DNA of 35,506 nt from Stagonosporopsis chrysanthemi (Eukaryota; Ascomycota; Dothideomycetes; Pleosporales; Didymellaceae): the NCBI GenBank assembly GCA_022560025.1, contig JAFISE010000252.1, positions 1-35,506 on the forward strand, in the 5' to 3' direction. Below, one piece after another: positions 20,145 through 31,489 of this stretch. The notes beneath the pieces were generated by a model. That model was not told the DNA's origin and made no database searches. It worked only from the letters and a program-made list of their open reading frames with translations. Position numbers and translations under genes: made by a program. The stretch's first letter is position 1. Every line of letters starts with the position of its first letter.

Positions 20145-21496
20145 CTAGTAGGGACCGCCGATGGCGTCGCGTTCATTGTACCAGCAGAATACCTCGTGCG
20201 CCTTCCTGACACGATTTCTTGTTGCAAACGGGCTCAAACATTTCATCAGAACCAGCCACGCTGCTAGAACGGGCAGTGTATAACGCAGGTTGTTGTATGC
20301 GCCTGATGTGATGATGGTGATGAACGTCCTGTACCAATGCAGACTTGGGAAGAGATAACTGATGCGGTACCAGTGGTTCGGGATTTCGGGAGATCCTATG
20401 GAGGCCGCAACGTTGAAGACGACCAAGGTGAGAAACAGAAATGGCACAAAAGCCATGGGGATAAACCCGGTTATAATATCTAGCACGTCGAAGTTGATCA
20501 TGCTAAACACCCAGGTCACTGTCCAGAAAGCGAAAAACATTTTCGCGTCTATGTGGTACGAGCCCCGGAAAGCGAAGGTCCAGCCAGCCGTGCACAGGCT
20601 GGTGAAGACTGGCCAGACTGTGCTCCAGAATAAGCGGGCGGAAATGTGTGTTCTTAGATCGCAAGCGGCATAGAGATGCATGCCGTTGCACACGCCATTC
20701 CAGGCCATGATGAAAAAGAATTGCATCAATATGGGAAGGACCGCCCCAAGAGTTTTGATGAAGGCCTTGTTGTCAAGTTCACCGAAAAGTTGAGAGGCCG
20801 CTGGCTTCTCGACAGCGCGAGCAGGGCCGGACAGTGCGGAAAATGCTGCAGTTGTATTCGCATACTGACCTCTAGAGATGATCGGCGCGATGTACTGGGC
20901 GCTGAAGACTCCGGAGGCAGCCGATGTGGTAGTGATGACGGGGGACAAGATGCTCGAGGCGTAAAGAGTGTAGTAGCGTCGTTGAGCAAATAGTAGGTGT
21001 AAACGTTGCTCGGGTCGTAGGTTTGTGTTGAACTATTTACAGCGTCTTCGAATCGACTAGTTGCTCCAGCCTCCACAATAATCGCAGCCCAGTATGTGCC
21101 CTTGAACACCTCGTGACGAATTTGCTCGGGTGATGAACCGGCGGTGTTGACGCTGACGTAGGTAGGGTTTCCGTATGTACCGTTGTTCATGGCAGCTGAT
21201 AACCGCAAAGCGCTACCGAAATTGCTTCCGTCGAAATCTGCCAACGCCACAGTCGCCCTGTGGATGTATGCTCCCTGGTGATGGAACACGCCATACACGT
21301 GAGACGCATTGATCCAGAGAATGGCAACAATCATCAGCGCCGCAGGAATCAACGCTTTCAACATCTCTGCAATAGAGGCATTGGGTCCAGAGCGAATCTT
21401 TCTTCCGGTGATTGTCCGCCTCAATTCGATAGCAGGCTCTTGATCGCTCGTCGAAGGGCCAATCCCCACATATGGACCTTGCATTTCTGCAGTCAT
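20145..21496 (-). CDS. DUF3533 / SNG1-like membrane protein (frameshifted)
   Basis: Membrane protein of the DUF3533 family. Its yeast relative SNG1 affects resistance to nitrosoguanidine and plasma-membrane lipid asymmetry; the biochemical role is unknown. The N-terminal part from ATG 21496 has a cytosolic leader, TM1 (LIPAALMIVAILWINASHVYG) and an extracellular part with VALADFDGSNFGSAL, HEVFKGTYWAAIIVEAGAT and NVYTYYLLND. The continuation RYYTLYASSILSPVITTT followed by several membrane segments (VLPILMQFFFIMAWNGV, FWTVTWVFSMINFDVL) and the end SYLFPSLHWYRTFITIITSG is in another frame. The shift lies within about 20972-20983, with no room for an intron. Joined, the protein would have about 449 residues, a normal family length. 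As it stands it is cut off soon after the shift. It may be a real mutation or a base-calling error. Confidence 0.85.
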
Positions 21497-22295
21497 CGTT
21501 TGCAGACGGGCTAAGCTGGTAATATTCGTATTATAGTGATTGAGTCGCTGGTATCAAAGTGTAGTGGGTAACGATGTTGATATAGATATTTCAATATGCG
21601 CGAAGGTGCAATGGTGGAGTCGTGGTACATTGACGTAGAGGCCATTGCTTGCACATCCAATATGCCATACCAAGCTGCGCCCCAGCTCAAAAGTCTTTCG
21701 TCATATCAGAGAACTCGTCCTGACGACTATTTTTACGTCTAGTACAGGTTAGGTGGTCTCTACGTGCTTTCAGCTGTGCTATTATGCGGATTCCGTGCGC
21801 CCCGTGGCGCTGCCGCTGAGGGAAGAGAGTGGCGACGAAAAGTTGCTCTGCTGTAGACCATTTTTGCCGAAAGGACAAAATCTATTATCCAGAATTGGCA
21901 CACAACGTTGAATCGCAAATCTAGAAGACCAGAACAATTACGAGACGCTATAACTCTCACCTTGGCTTGGTTCACAGTACCTAACTACCGCGCCGCATCA
22001 ATCCTTCAACCACGTGTGCTTTACCTCTACCGGCAGTTGTCGCAATCAATGAGACTCTGCAGGGCGTAAACTAGACCTGCAGGAATCCGGCGAAGCACTC
22101 CCTCAGTAAGGGGCCCCTTTCAACTTGATCGTTTTAGGCACTTGAATCGGCGGTGAGCACCGCTCTGACGGCATCAATTATTTCTACAGAGCAAAGCGTC
22201 ATGTAAGCGCAGCGAACGTATGCTGATATGTAGCATGATACAGTATACAAATACTGGAAACGTTTGGCATTGCAGAAGGCTCCCACCTACTTATC
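21497..22295. promoter_or_regulatory. Divergent intergenic region between the DUF3533 and hydrolase genes
   Basis: About 800 bp shared by two divergently oriented genes. It includes a CACGTG E-box at 22011-22016 and an A/T-rich GTATACAAATAC near 22247-22258, about 40 bp before the hydrolase ATG, which may be its TATA-like element. Short open frames on the minus strand show no recognisable domain. Confidence 0.4.
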
Positions 22296-23250
22296 ATGGC
22301 TCACACGTGGGCCTTATTTCTCCGCATCAGCGCCTCTTTCCTACTAACATGTTTTGCTGAGGGTACAAGCAAACCTGCACTGATTCTGGTACCTGGAGCC
22401 TTTCACAGGGCCAATGTCTACGGCGAAGTCACAGACAGGCTCAGGAACGTCGGCTATGACCACATTGACATGGTCGACTTGCCGTCTGTGGGCTATGATG
22501 TTGCAGACATCGAAAGAACAGCCGATGTGAGCGCAGTAACAGAACTGCTGGTGGCCCGACTGGACGCTGGTGAAGATGTAGTCCTGATCGGCAACAGCTA
22601 TGGTGCAACAGTCATCATGGAAGCTGTCAGAGACTTTGAGAGTTACAGCTCGGTTTCCACGCCCACAACGACAACAGGAGGTCGTGTTTTGGGACTTGTA
22701 ATGGTTCGTAGTCCCCCTGTGCAGTCTTTTGTTGATTATTGCTGAGAAACCTCAGCTCTCGGGCTATATCCCAACCATCGCCGAGGTCACTGCGAGTCCA
22801 CCGCGTCCAGACATCCGCGACATTGGTGCTCCATTCTTCAACTACCACGTTTCTCTCGACGGCAACCCAACTCATGTCACCTGGGATTTGGATCTGGTCA
22901 CCTACCCTCCAGAACTTACCTTCTTTAACCTCCTCGACTCCCCCACAGTAGACTACTGGAAATCACAGCTCCTTCCGTCAAGTTTCAAGGCACTTAACGC
23001 TACTGGTACCTACATACCGTATGATGGAACATTTCGAACGTTGTATGTTGTGGGTCGCTCCGATAATAGCGTCAGTCCGGCATTTGCGCAGAGCTACATT
23101 GACCAGGAGGGCGCACGCTTCGAAGTTGAAGTAATCGACGGTGATCATGTACCAATGTTGAGCCGTCCAGATGCAGTGGTGAATGTTATACGGCGGTTCG
23201 CTGGAGAGAGGTCCGGCGTACACCTGGACTTGAAGTCTATGGCTGGATAG
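22296..23250 (+). CDS. Secreted alpha/beta hydrolase
   Basis: An alpha/beta-hydrolase-fold protein, likely an esterase-type enzyme with unknown substrate. Exons: 22296-22703 and 22756-23250. The intron runs from GTTCGT to CTCAG (52 bp), and the join gives VLGLVM|LSGYIPTIAEV, which restores the strand-turn expected after the nucleophile elbow. 300 residues in all. The N-terminus (WALFLRISASFLLTCFAEG) looks like a signal peptide. Fold signs: PALILVPGAFHRANVY (first strand and oxyanion loop), VVLIGNSYGATVIME (nucleophile Ser in GxSxG), FRTLYVVGRSDNSVSP (acid strand) and VIDGDHVPMLSRPDAV (catalytic His). The full triad is therefore plausible. A reading without the intron would stop at 22743-22745. 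Confidence 0.88.
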
Positions 23251-26200
23251 ATATGGCCTAGTTACTTGGAGATCATTATCGGGTTATTAGAGAAATACGT
23301 GAAATTGCTCGTGTCAACTACCGAGTGTTATCGACAAAGAACTCGAGAACCACATGCTCGAAGCTAAAGCAAATTCTAGAATCGAGCTCCACTCACCCTT
23401 CGTCACAAATACGCGCGTGTCAAAAGGGCTTCAAAGCAAATGGCTAATCAGAAAAAACCCCTGCTCCACAAATTCGCTGTGACACGGCTCATCTCCGCGC
23501 TTGCGTGGGCGGCATGTTCGCACGGGAGCGGCTTTGAATGCCGAACGTCGAAATGCTCGGCACATGTATGTTTCGGCACCAACCGGGCAACGTGTTGAGC
23601 AAGTGCTTCTTTTACACTCAACCGCAGCAATAGGCTTGAGAATGCTGTCAGTATTACACTGGCGCACGATACTTCACTTGCTTGAACCCCACCCCATTAC
23701 GCTAGTAGCTACTCCATCTGCGCGTATCCAAAGTCTGGCTGAGCTACAAGCCTTTCCAACTGCCGATAGGTTGTTGCATATGACTGCGTAATTATTGTCG
23801 TACATACATGAGATGAAGAGGGTGATCTGATTTAGCCAGCTAGCTCGAGCGATGATCTGTGAGTCGTACCCTAAGGTGGTTACTCAGACTCGGTAAACCA
23901 ACATCTTAAGGTTTTGAAGTGGCCAATAGTAGACAAGAAGTCAGACAAAGACTAAAGTTGTCGGACTTATCAACAATCACTCGTCGTGAAACCTGATTTG
24001 TCTTATTCGTTTTACACTCGGCTGTGCCAGGTAGTTGTAGGTTCAACCCGTATTTGGATACGACAGACCACCTGAACCCATGGTTATAATAATGGCAGAA
24101 GCAGTATTATTCTACCTGTAGGAAGTTTTTCCTCGTTGTTCCCTTCTCAGGGACTTCACTATGTGAATGCACCGTTGGAAACTTAGATCTTTTGCTAGGA
24201 CATTGAACATGTCCAACTAGCATGACATGCCCGGGAATCTGTTTTAGGTGTTCCCGGTAGCCAAACTCAGCATTCGAAGTTCCAAGCACTGAGACAGTGA
24301 TGTGTCCCATGGAGCCTGTCCGCGGAGCGGTCACTGGCCGTCCAGAAGCGACCTCCTCAAGCTGCGACATGGTTGCGGTATACCACGGGCCGTTGGATGT
24401 AGCGTGGGCCTATATACAGAGTTGCAGCCGGTAGCCGATAGTAAGGTCAAGGTTGGCGGTGCATGTGATTGATAGCATCTTCTCGTGGGGGTTTGAGACA
24501 CTTGGTTGGACGGGCGGCTGCATCGGAAGTGGAGAGAAGCTTACCGTTTTCTCTTAAAGCGTTCAATGCTATGCAAACTGCATGTTGGCTGCACGCCAAA
24601 AAGACGGCTGGGCGTTGCCGTTGCGAATACGCTCGTGCCGATCAGGGAGGCAAAGCCCATTCGATCCGCTCAGCGCTGCCCAAGGTGCTGCAACCAACCT
24701 AAACGAGACTCGTTATCGATTCGCATAGGCAAGCAAGGAGGTGACAGACAGGCTGCATGAGGGGGGTTTAAAGCATGTTCGCGTGGCGTGCTACAAAAGT
24801 ATTGGCGGGTCAAAAGCCTAGCGGTCTGGGTTGGAAGCACTCGGGTGGACGGGCGAGAGCCGCGGGGCCGTGAAAGTAGTGCGCAGCCTGGCGGGCCTGG
24901 GTCTTTCCCAAGGAGCTGTTCCTGCAACATCGTGCAACAGGTACTGTCCAAACAGCAGCCAGTCTTTAAAACTTGCAGCCTGTAATATCACCCGGCACCA
25001 CAACGAATCTTGTTACGCCCGTGGGCTTTCCGATGTCCACACCTACTCTCCAGATACGAAGGGGTGAGCAATCGAAGGATTGTCAAGGAGATTTTACCTA
25101 GAGAGGGGTGCTGCATCAAGATCGATTCACGAAGACGAGGACCGTTACCGACTGGTCACAAGCATCTGCGCGATCCTGCAGCTAATATCGGAGCTAAACA
25201 GCACGTCTCAGCCTTTACCACTTCAGGTGTGGCTGTTCGTAGCACAAGTCCGGTCGCAAACCAATAGCTCTACGTCAGTTTCTGTAGTAAAGATGATGTA
25301 ACTAGCTGCATCTGTGGTGTGATTCTCGAACAATAAGCAGTTGAACCACGAGTGGAATAATTGTGTGCATTTCACCGATGATTTCCGACTGGTCTGAGCC
25401 CTGTATTGTAAGTGTGATGCAATTCTGCGAGCCAATGGGCCAATCGCTTCACAAAATCGGGGGAGGTACCCGACCCAAGTGCTGGATAAGGCTGGTCTCT
25501 GGCACAGAGTGTATATCTGAAGAGAGAGGCCACTGGCAGCATACGAGGCGGTTGTGAAGCAAGAATGGGCCTCGTCGAGCTTGATGCACAGCCCTTGAGT
25601 CTTCACCAATGACGCAACTTCAGTGCGCTTATAGTTGTCACCGCGAACTCTTGAGGTCGCGAAAGATACCACAGTGATCGCCCTGCACACAAGAACACGG
25701 AATAGAACTGTCATCATTACTGCCAGTCGGCACATCTTTCAGATCGGGCTCCACAGCGGGAGAGATGAATCTGACGTGTTCCTAGATCTTAGCTCCTTCG
25801 CAAAAGAGTCTGTTTCGTCTCCAAATGCATCCTTGCAGTTGGGGTGGTTTGGCACGTTTGGGCCCCAACGATCTGGCGGTGGGGCACGCACAGACAATGC
25901 AGCTTTCTGAACTCACCGAAACGCTATCGCCGTGTGACGTATCTGCAGGTGCACGGTTTGTAGCAGACAGAACTATGGCGGACGCTACGGGTGAGGAGCT
26001 TCTCTTCACCTTACCAGAAACAGTTCAGCAATATGGTGTCATAGCCTCGCGCGAGGCTTGCTGTATCCACGGAGAAGAAACGTGCGGTAACCACCCCTGG
26101 ATCTATCGCGCGGCTCGAAATTTGCCGTCGTGTAGCACACGGGCAAAATAAATAATGGGCGCAAGGAGAAGGAAGGGTCCTTCCAGCCAATTGTGATTGG

Positions 26201-27000
26201 AAGTATGCAGATTTCCGGGTCAAATCGCTGAAAAAGCCTGCAAGCGGTCCGCAGGAAGAGCTTCGATCTCATCGGAGCTAACCTCATGCTGTGCTCGCCT
26301 ATCTACCCTCGATCGGTGAAAAGGGTCTCCCCTGTCTTTCAATCAAACTATAGTAGACAGCGGGTCTGTCGAATTTGCGGCATGACAATTGTCGCAGATT
26401 CCGCAGAGCTGCAAGCATTGCAAGTTAACCTTGCGTCGCCTCGCAGCATCTACGTACGACACGCTCCGGCCACAACAGCCAGTTTCTACCCCACATCATC
26501 TGTGTGGGCAGTTTAAGTTCCGCTCGCTACTGGGAGAAATGCTACCGGGTTCGGAACAGCTTACGCTAAGAGTGAACGATGAGCCTCTGGACCGCATTCC
26601 GTGTAATCTTAAGGTCCACTTTACATGCGTGGTGATAGGTTTTGAGTGTTTCCGATAGTGTTCAGTTGTGCAAGCCTACAGTGCTTTTCTCTCCTGAGGG
26701 GTCTGTGAGGAGTGGCTATGCACTGCGACCAGTCTCGGCAAACTCTGGGAAGGGCAGATGTGACTGAAGTGGGAAAATGGCGACCCTCGCGTCCAGAACT
26801 GTCACTTTTGTCAGCCAGTGGCGGATCGCCAGCGACCGTTGTTACGAGGTCCGCCCGACGTCAGTCGCCGAATGTCCCTTTACGCATCTTCTCGTTTATC
26901 GTGGGGAAGGTACTACAAGATCCTAGCGTGCTCCGATCGTCAGTTTAGCCAGCGCTGCGTGGTGAGCTGTCTGACCCATGTCCATCCGCTACTGGGCGCA
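23251..27000. other. Gene-poor region
   Basis: About 3.7 kb with only short overlapping open frames on both strands. The longest, 170 codons on the minus strand (25735-25223), shows no recognisable motif and no splice-linked partner. No tRNA, transposon terminal repeat or transposase/reverse-transcriptase motif was recognised. Base composition looks similar to the rest of the window, so it is not an obvious AT-rich RIP block. Confidence 0.45.
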
Positions 27001-27939
27001 GCAGCCCCTCTCCACCTTCGCCGCCGACCTGCAACCCTAACCGTCTAAGCGGCGGACTGGCGCCGGAACCACTCGCGCCGTTGCTGGTTGGTCGGCGCCG
27101 CAGAGATGCGGGAACGCTCTTTATCAGTCCCTCCTCCCTCAACTCGAGGTCTGGGAGTCTTGCCCTGTCGACTTTCGAAACATTCGAGTTCTCACAAGCA
27201 CTCGTTCGATCTTTTCATCCACCACGAACCAGACCAGAAAGCTGCGAACGTAAGCCGTTCGCACTTCCTAGTCCCTCCCACCCACGTGCTATAGCACGTC
27301 CTCTCGACCACCACTTCGTCGTTGGAAGCAATCGTCTGCGGTACTGCCAGGTACACACACGATCTGTCTTCCGGAGCAGTCAGTTACCCAGGTTTCGTCT
27401 CGTCTGGATCAATCTGCCAACGTGGAAATCCCGAACTCGATCTGATCGACTCGACGTCCCGCCCAGTATCGAGCATCGGTGAGCATCGCAATCGCGCACT
27501 GTTGTCCGATCTTCAGCCCCAGGAACCACTGCCAATTCCCGCCAGCCCCGCACCTTTTGGGCTTCGCTCCATCTCTATCCGCCATCACCTAACCGACTAC
27601 CCGCTTTAGGCCTCGTGGTCGCTCTGTCGCGTTGTGATACGTACGGCTTTAGCTCTGCCGCGTCTTCCAATCGGCCCAATAGTCGTCCCTTAACTCCTCC
27701 CGCGCCTGGTCAGGACAATCGCCACGCGCTCCTCTCCGATCTTCCGCCTCTCCCTCTGACTGTTTGCACCCTTCTCACCATCGGTGCCAGTCTTTGTTGT
27801 AGCTACGTGTTGCGCAACTCTTAATTGCTGCTACCATTGATCACCGTTGGTAAGGTACACATTGTACCCACCATTTTGTTAGCCTGTCCCACCGCTATCC
27901 GAGCTTTTGCCACACCATCGATTCGTTGAACCCTTGAAC
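27001..27939 (+). promoter_or_regulatory. Long pyrimidine-rich leader/promoter of the Q-rich regulator
   Basis: About 900 bp before the ATG at 27940. It is rich in C/T tracts, as in long 5' leaders of fungal regulatory genes, and has several upstream ATGs with short frames (for example 27322-27609, 27615-27824) that stop before the main start. Whether they are transcribed or translated cannot be seen. A 16-bp palindrome lies inside it. Confidence 0.4.
27284..27299. promoter_or_regulatory. 16-bp perfect palindrome ACGTGCTATAGCACGT
   Basis: A perfect inverted repeat with ACGTG half-sites, overlapping a CACGTG E-box at 27283-27288, about 640 bp before the regulator ATG. Symmetry of this length suggests a binding site for a dimeric factor (bHLH or bZIP type). 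This is inferred from sequence only. Confidence 0.4.
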
Positions 27940-29266
27940 ATGCCTGCCGAAAGAAGATCTTTCACGGCGACCCGCCCGGTAAAGACGGAGCGCACTCACG
28001 AAGAAAATCAAGAGCGGTATGTTTTAAATGTCTTCTAGTTGACGTTCATCGCTGATGCCTGATAGTGCTTACATTGCTGCCTCACGGCGCAGTGACCGTA
28101 GCCTAGAGGCACGCATTGAGTCTGCGCGAAGGGCATCTGAGATTCATAAGAAGCGTACTGGTCGCGCCCTACGTGTTACTGAGCAAGATGTTATTAATGA
28201 AGAGATGTATGAGGAGGAGGATGATGACCTGCCGACCCAGTACCAGCGGTTGAACGCTCACCTGCACACCACTTCTGTCATGTTCAATAAGAAGTTGCAT
28301 GACTACATCGCGACACAGCATGGAGTAAGGAACATGTTCATGTCGCAGTATCAGAACCCTTCCTTCCAGCCCTACGGAGGTCAGATGTCACCACAAAATA
28401 ATGCCGCCTTTGGTCAGAACAACTGGCTCAACCCCACCATGATGCCACCACAGCCGTTCAACCAGCAGACACCACAGAACTTTGGCCAGCAGCAGCAGCC
28501 AGCACAGCCCCAGGGCGCTCGCTCATCTCCGTACCATATTCCTCAAAGACCGCATCAGCGCTCAGCTTCTATTGCTGTTCCAGCCGCTATGGATTCGTCC
28601 ATGCAACAGGGTGCTTCAATGTCTCAGGATGCACGGAGGATGTCGCTGCCAGCTCAAGCAGGTGCTGATGATCAGTCCAGGCCAGCTCTATCCCGCGGTC
28701 CATCATTTGCACAGCAACAACCCAATTCACCCTACACTGATGCTGCCTCGCCTTTGTCCGGATCCGGTCAGCGCACGCCACAGCTGCAGGCAGACAGTGA
28801 GACACCTGTCTCAACCTTCAGTCCCATGAACTATTCTCTGGGTTCGCAGATGCTTAGTGGTTCTAACCCTCTATCGATGGCGCTGCCGGCTGAGTCGCAG
28901 CAGTTTGTTGGATCCGTCCTCGACCCCAACGATCCTCGCACTGCCATGTTTATGAGTGGCAGTGAGCACATCGCGCAGCCTTTCGCCCCGACGTACACCT
29001 ACAACCCGAACTACTCACCCAAGGCTTTGAAGTCAGGTACCAACATGACGCTCAGCATGCCACAGACTGGCATCAAATCTGAGAGCACTGCTGACCCATG
29101 TGCGCCGATTTCCGCAGGCTTGTACACCAGTGAATCATTTCTTACTCCTGGTAACGAGGAGTACGGTGCTTTCTTTGACTTCCAGTCAACCGACTTTGCC
29201 CAGCCTGGTGATGACCAGAGCAACGAGCAGCTTGTTGATGGTTCCAGTTTCGTAAACTGGGATTAG
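27940..29266 (+). CDS. Glutamine-rich conserved fungal protein, putative transcription regulator
   Basis: A 425-residue protein from exons 27940-28016 and 28066-29266 (49-bp intron, GTATGT..GATAG). The join gives THEENQER|AYIAASRRSDRSLEAR. Residues 1-80 are basic and highly conserved in moulds in my memory (ARIESARRASEIHKKRTGRA, then LRVTEQDVINEEMYEEEDDDLP), which suggests a nuclear protein with a helical, nucleic-acid- or protein-binding N-terminus. The middle is Gln/Pro/Ser-rich (PFNQQTPQNFGQQQQP), like a transactivation region, and the tail is acidic (FFDFQSTDFAQPGDDQSNEQ). No zinc cluster or other named DNA-binding domain is visible. A role in gene regulation is inferred from composition, and I do not assign a symbol. 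ATG 27940 follows a long C/T-rich leader with upstream frames. Confidence 0.8.
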
Positions 29267-31489
29267 TCGACTTTTGCGCTTTTGTTCATTTTCGACTGCG
29301 CATCGCCTTTGGTGGCATTTCTGTATACCTCAGTTTTTGGTACGTGATGGGTATCGATTCCGTTCACACATATTTTCAGATGGATCCGAGCGATACCCTT
29401 GTTGTTGTTTCTTTGTTACGAAAGTCACGAATCTTTCCAGGGCGTTTTGGCGCGGCCTAAAACGATACACCGCGATCTTTTACATCGGCGCCTTTAGGTC
29501 GCCCTGAGCGACGTCTCTCCCCTCTAGCTGAGGTGCTCAGCTATATAATATCATTTGTGCAGTCGCCTGGCTGCTACTCAAACAAACCTCGTTCTCTTGA
29601 TGACTTGTGATGTTGGAAACTTCTCCAGAGTACGGCGACTCAATCGGCTGTGTCTGTCAATAGAGCGTATTGCACATCTGCAACCACTATGAAAATCCCT
29701 CTACCAGGATTTCGTGCTTCGTCACGTATGCCTGCTAGATCGGTCGTCCAATCATTTGTCGCATGTGCCTCATTCGACCAGATTAGGCCGATTCGACTTT
29801 GGAACTGCGGAGCCCTTGTGATTCAAGCCAGAAGATGCAGTGCTGCTACTGCCTATCACGCTCAGGCATGCATGAAAGCATCAGATCCTGCACTCCCCGC
29901 TAATTACTCATGACAAATGAAGTCACAGAACATCGGCACGTGTGCGACCATTGTACCAGATGTTGCAAGCGGTCTCTGCCGTACGGACCGTTGAGTACAT
30001 GTAACAGTCTATTCCTACCAATCGTACTCGAACGCGACATCACACCTCGTCGTGCAGACTAGGTTAACGAACCTCTCCGGACAATTCACGACGCGAAGCT
30101 TTGCAGGTAACGACGAGCGTTGACCAAGCTACCAGGTCACACCTTCCTCAGCCTGCACAACAAAGCGTTGCAAGGCAATACTGACTGCAGCAACGCGAAC
30201 CATGTTCGTTCGCGCCGAGGCCGTTGGACAGGAATCCAGCACCGACTCGAGCTCGACGGTCCCGAGGTTGGGCTTCAGGGCAACCTTACCGCAATCTACT
30301 GTGCGACCCTGCGCATCCCCATCCAGCCTCATATCAGGTACCTGTATCTGTGTTCGGACCAGGCCGCCGAACATAGCTCACGACTGTTGTGCAACAACCG
30401 CAGTAAGCCTTGCGATCTGGGTCGATGACGCTAGAGTGCGGTCGAAATGGCGGCCATGAGCGCAGGCTGTCAGCACGCACGCTATTGAGACTACACTTTA
30501 GCAACCTCACACGTTGTCGGCTGCACAAGCCATTGATTATCAAGACGAGGCACCTCAAGGCAGCCGAACGGTTTTTTGCTTTTCCGACTTGTCTGCGTCA
30601 ATTACCCAAAGCAGAGAGGTGCCTAACGTTTGACCCGTGCCACCGTACGTGCGGCCCGGGACAACTGCAGTTCGGCATCAAGCAGTCAATGGTCACTTCT
30701 TTGGCAGACATGTGTCAGCTGCTTGCCATACCTCGGCCATGAACTCGACAGACGCAACTGCGCCACCATCAACGGCGAGGTCCGCATTCTCATTTTCGGC
30801 CGACATCAGTCGATCCGCTTGCAACTACACATTGCCCAGAATACGAGCCCGTGGTCGTTGTCGTTTCGATTCAGGTAGGCATTGTTACTTGAGTGCAATG
30901 CTGCTGTTCAACACCGTCAGTCCTTTCCCTCATCATATACACATGCACGACGGGTGGCGCTGCTGGTTCTGCTGTGTCACATATGTGGACTTGATCCTTT
31001 TGGGGGCCGCGTTGCTACTCCCCAGGCTGCGCCTCAGAATGCTAACAGGTTGTAACACCTTCATGGAAGTAGCTGAGGCTGTTCAGCCAGGAATCGTGGC
31101 AAAGCCATCAGCATGTGCTGGGCACGCAGCTGGTGTTCAAGCCAACCACAGCCTCTCGGCAGCTCTCCACCACATCTTAGTTCCATAATATCGACGATGG
31201 CTGGAGATAATCCTCAAGCTATCTCTGACAGATCCGTAAATTAGGATAGATTGTACAAAGCAGGATTCCGCATTGCAACCTTGTGCGTGGACTCGACGGC
31301 TGGCTGCACACTCTGCGGCACCTTCGACCGACGGTTTGACGAAATCTGCCAGTAGAGTCAACGATGTGATGCATATAAAGGGCTCTCCCAGTGCTATTGT
31401 CACTTAGATCACTGACGGGAGGTGTATTCATTCTGACACTGTCTCTCGTTCCTAACGCTCGTTTCTCGATACTTCCACCATCATCCAGT
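29267..31489. other. Intergenic region without a recognisable gene
   Basis: About 2.2 kb between two co-oriented genes. The first part is likely the 3' UTR of the Q-rich gene. A 183-codon plus frame (30637-31188) overlaps other frames, has no recognisable domain and no plausible splice extension. The end carries the promoter of the Ser/Thr-rich protein (TATAAA at 31374). Confidence 0.4.
31374..31379 (+). promoter_or_regulatory. TATA box upstream of the Ser/Thr-rich protein
   Basis: TATAAA within GCATATAAAGGG, 116 bp before the ATG at 31490 and followed by a C/T-rich stretch, as in fungal promoters with a TATA box. Confidence 0.45.

Noticed and set aside
24030..24060. GGTTCAACCC resembling a tRNA B box
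   Set aside because: The flanking bases do not form a T stem, and no A box or cloverleaf lies upstream.
25223..25735. 170-codon minus-strand open frame in the gene-poor block
   Set aside because: No recognisable domain or signal, and several competing frames on the other strand.
30637..31188. 183-codon plus-strand open frame
   Set aside because: No domain recognised, overlapping frames, and no splice-supported extension.
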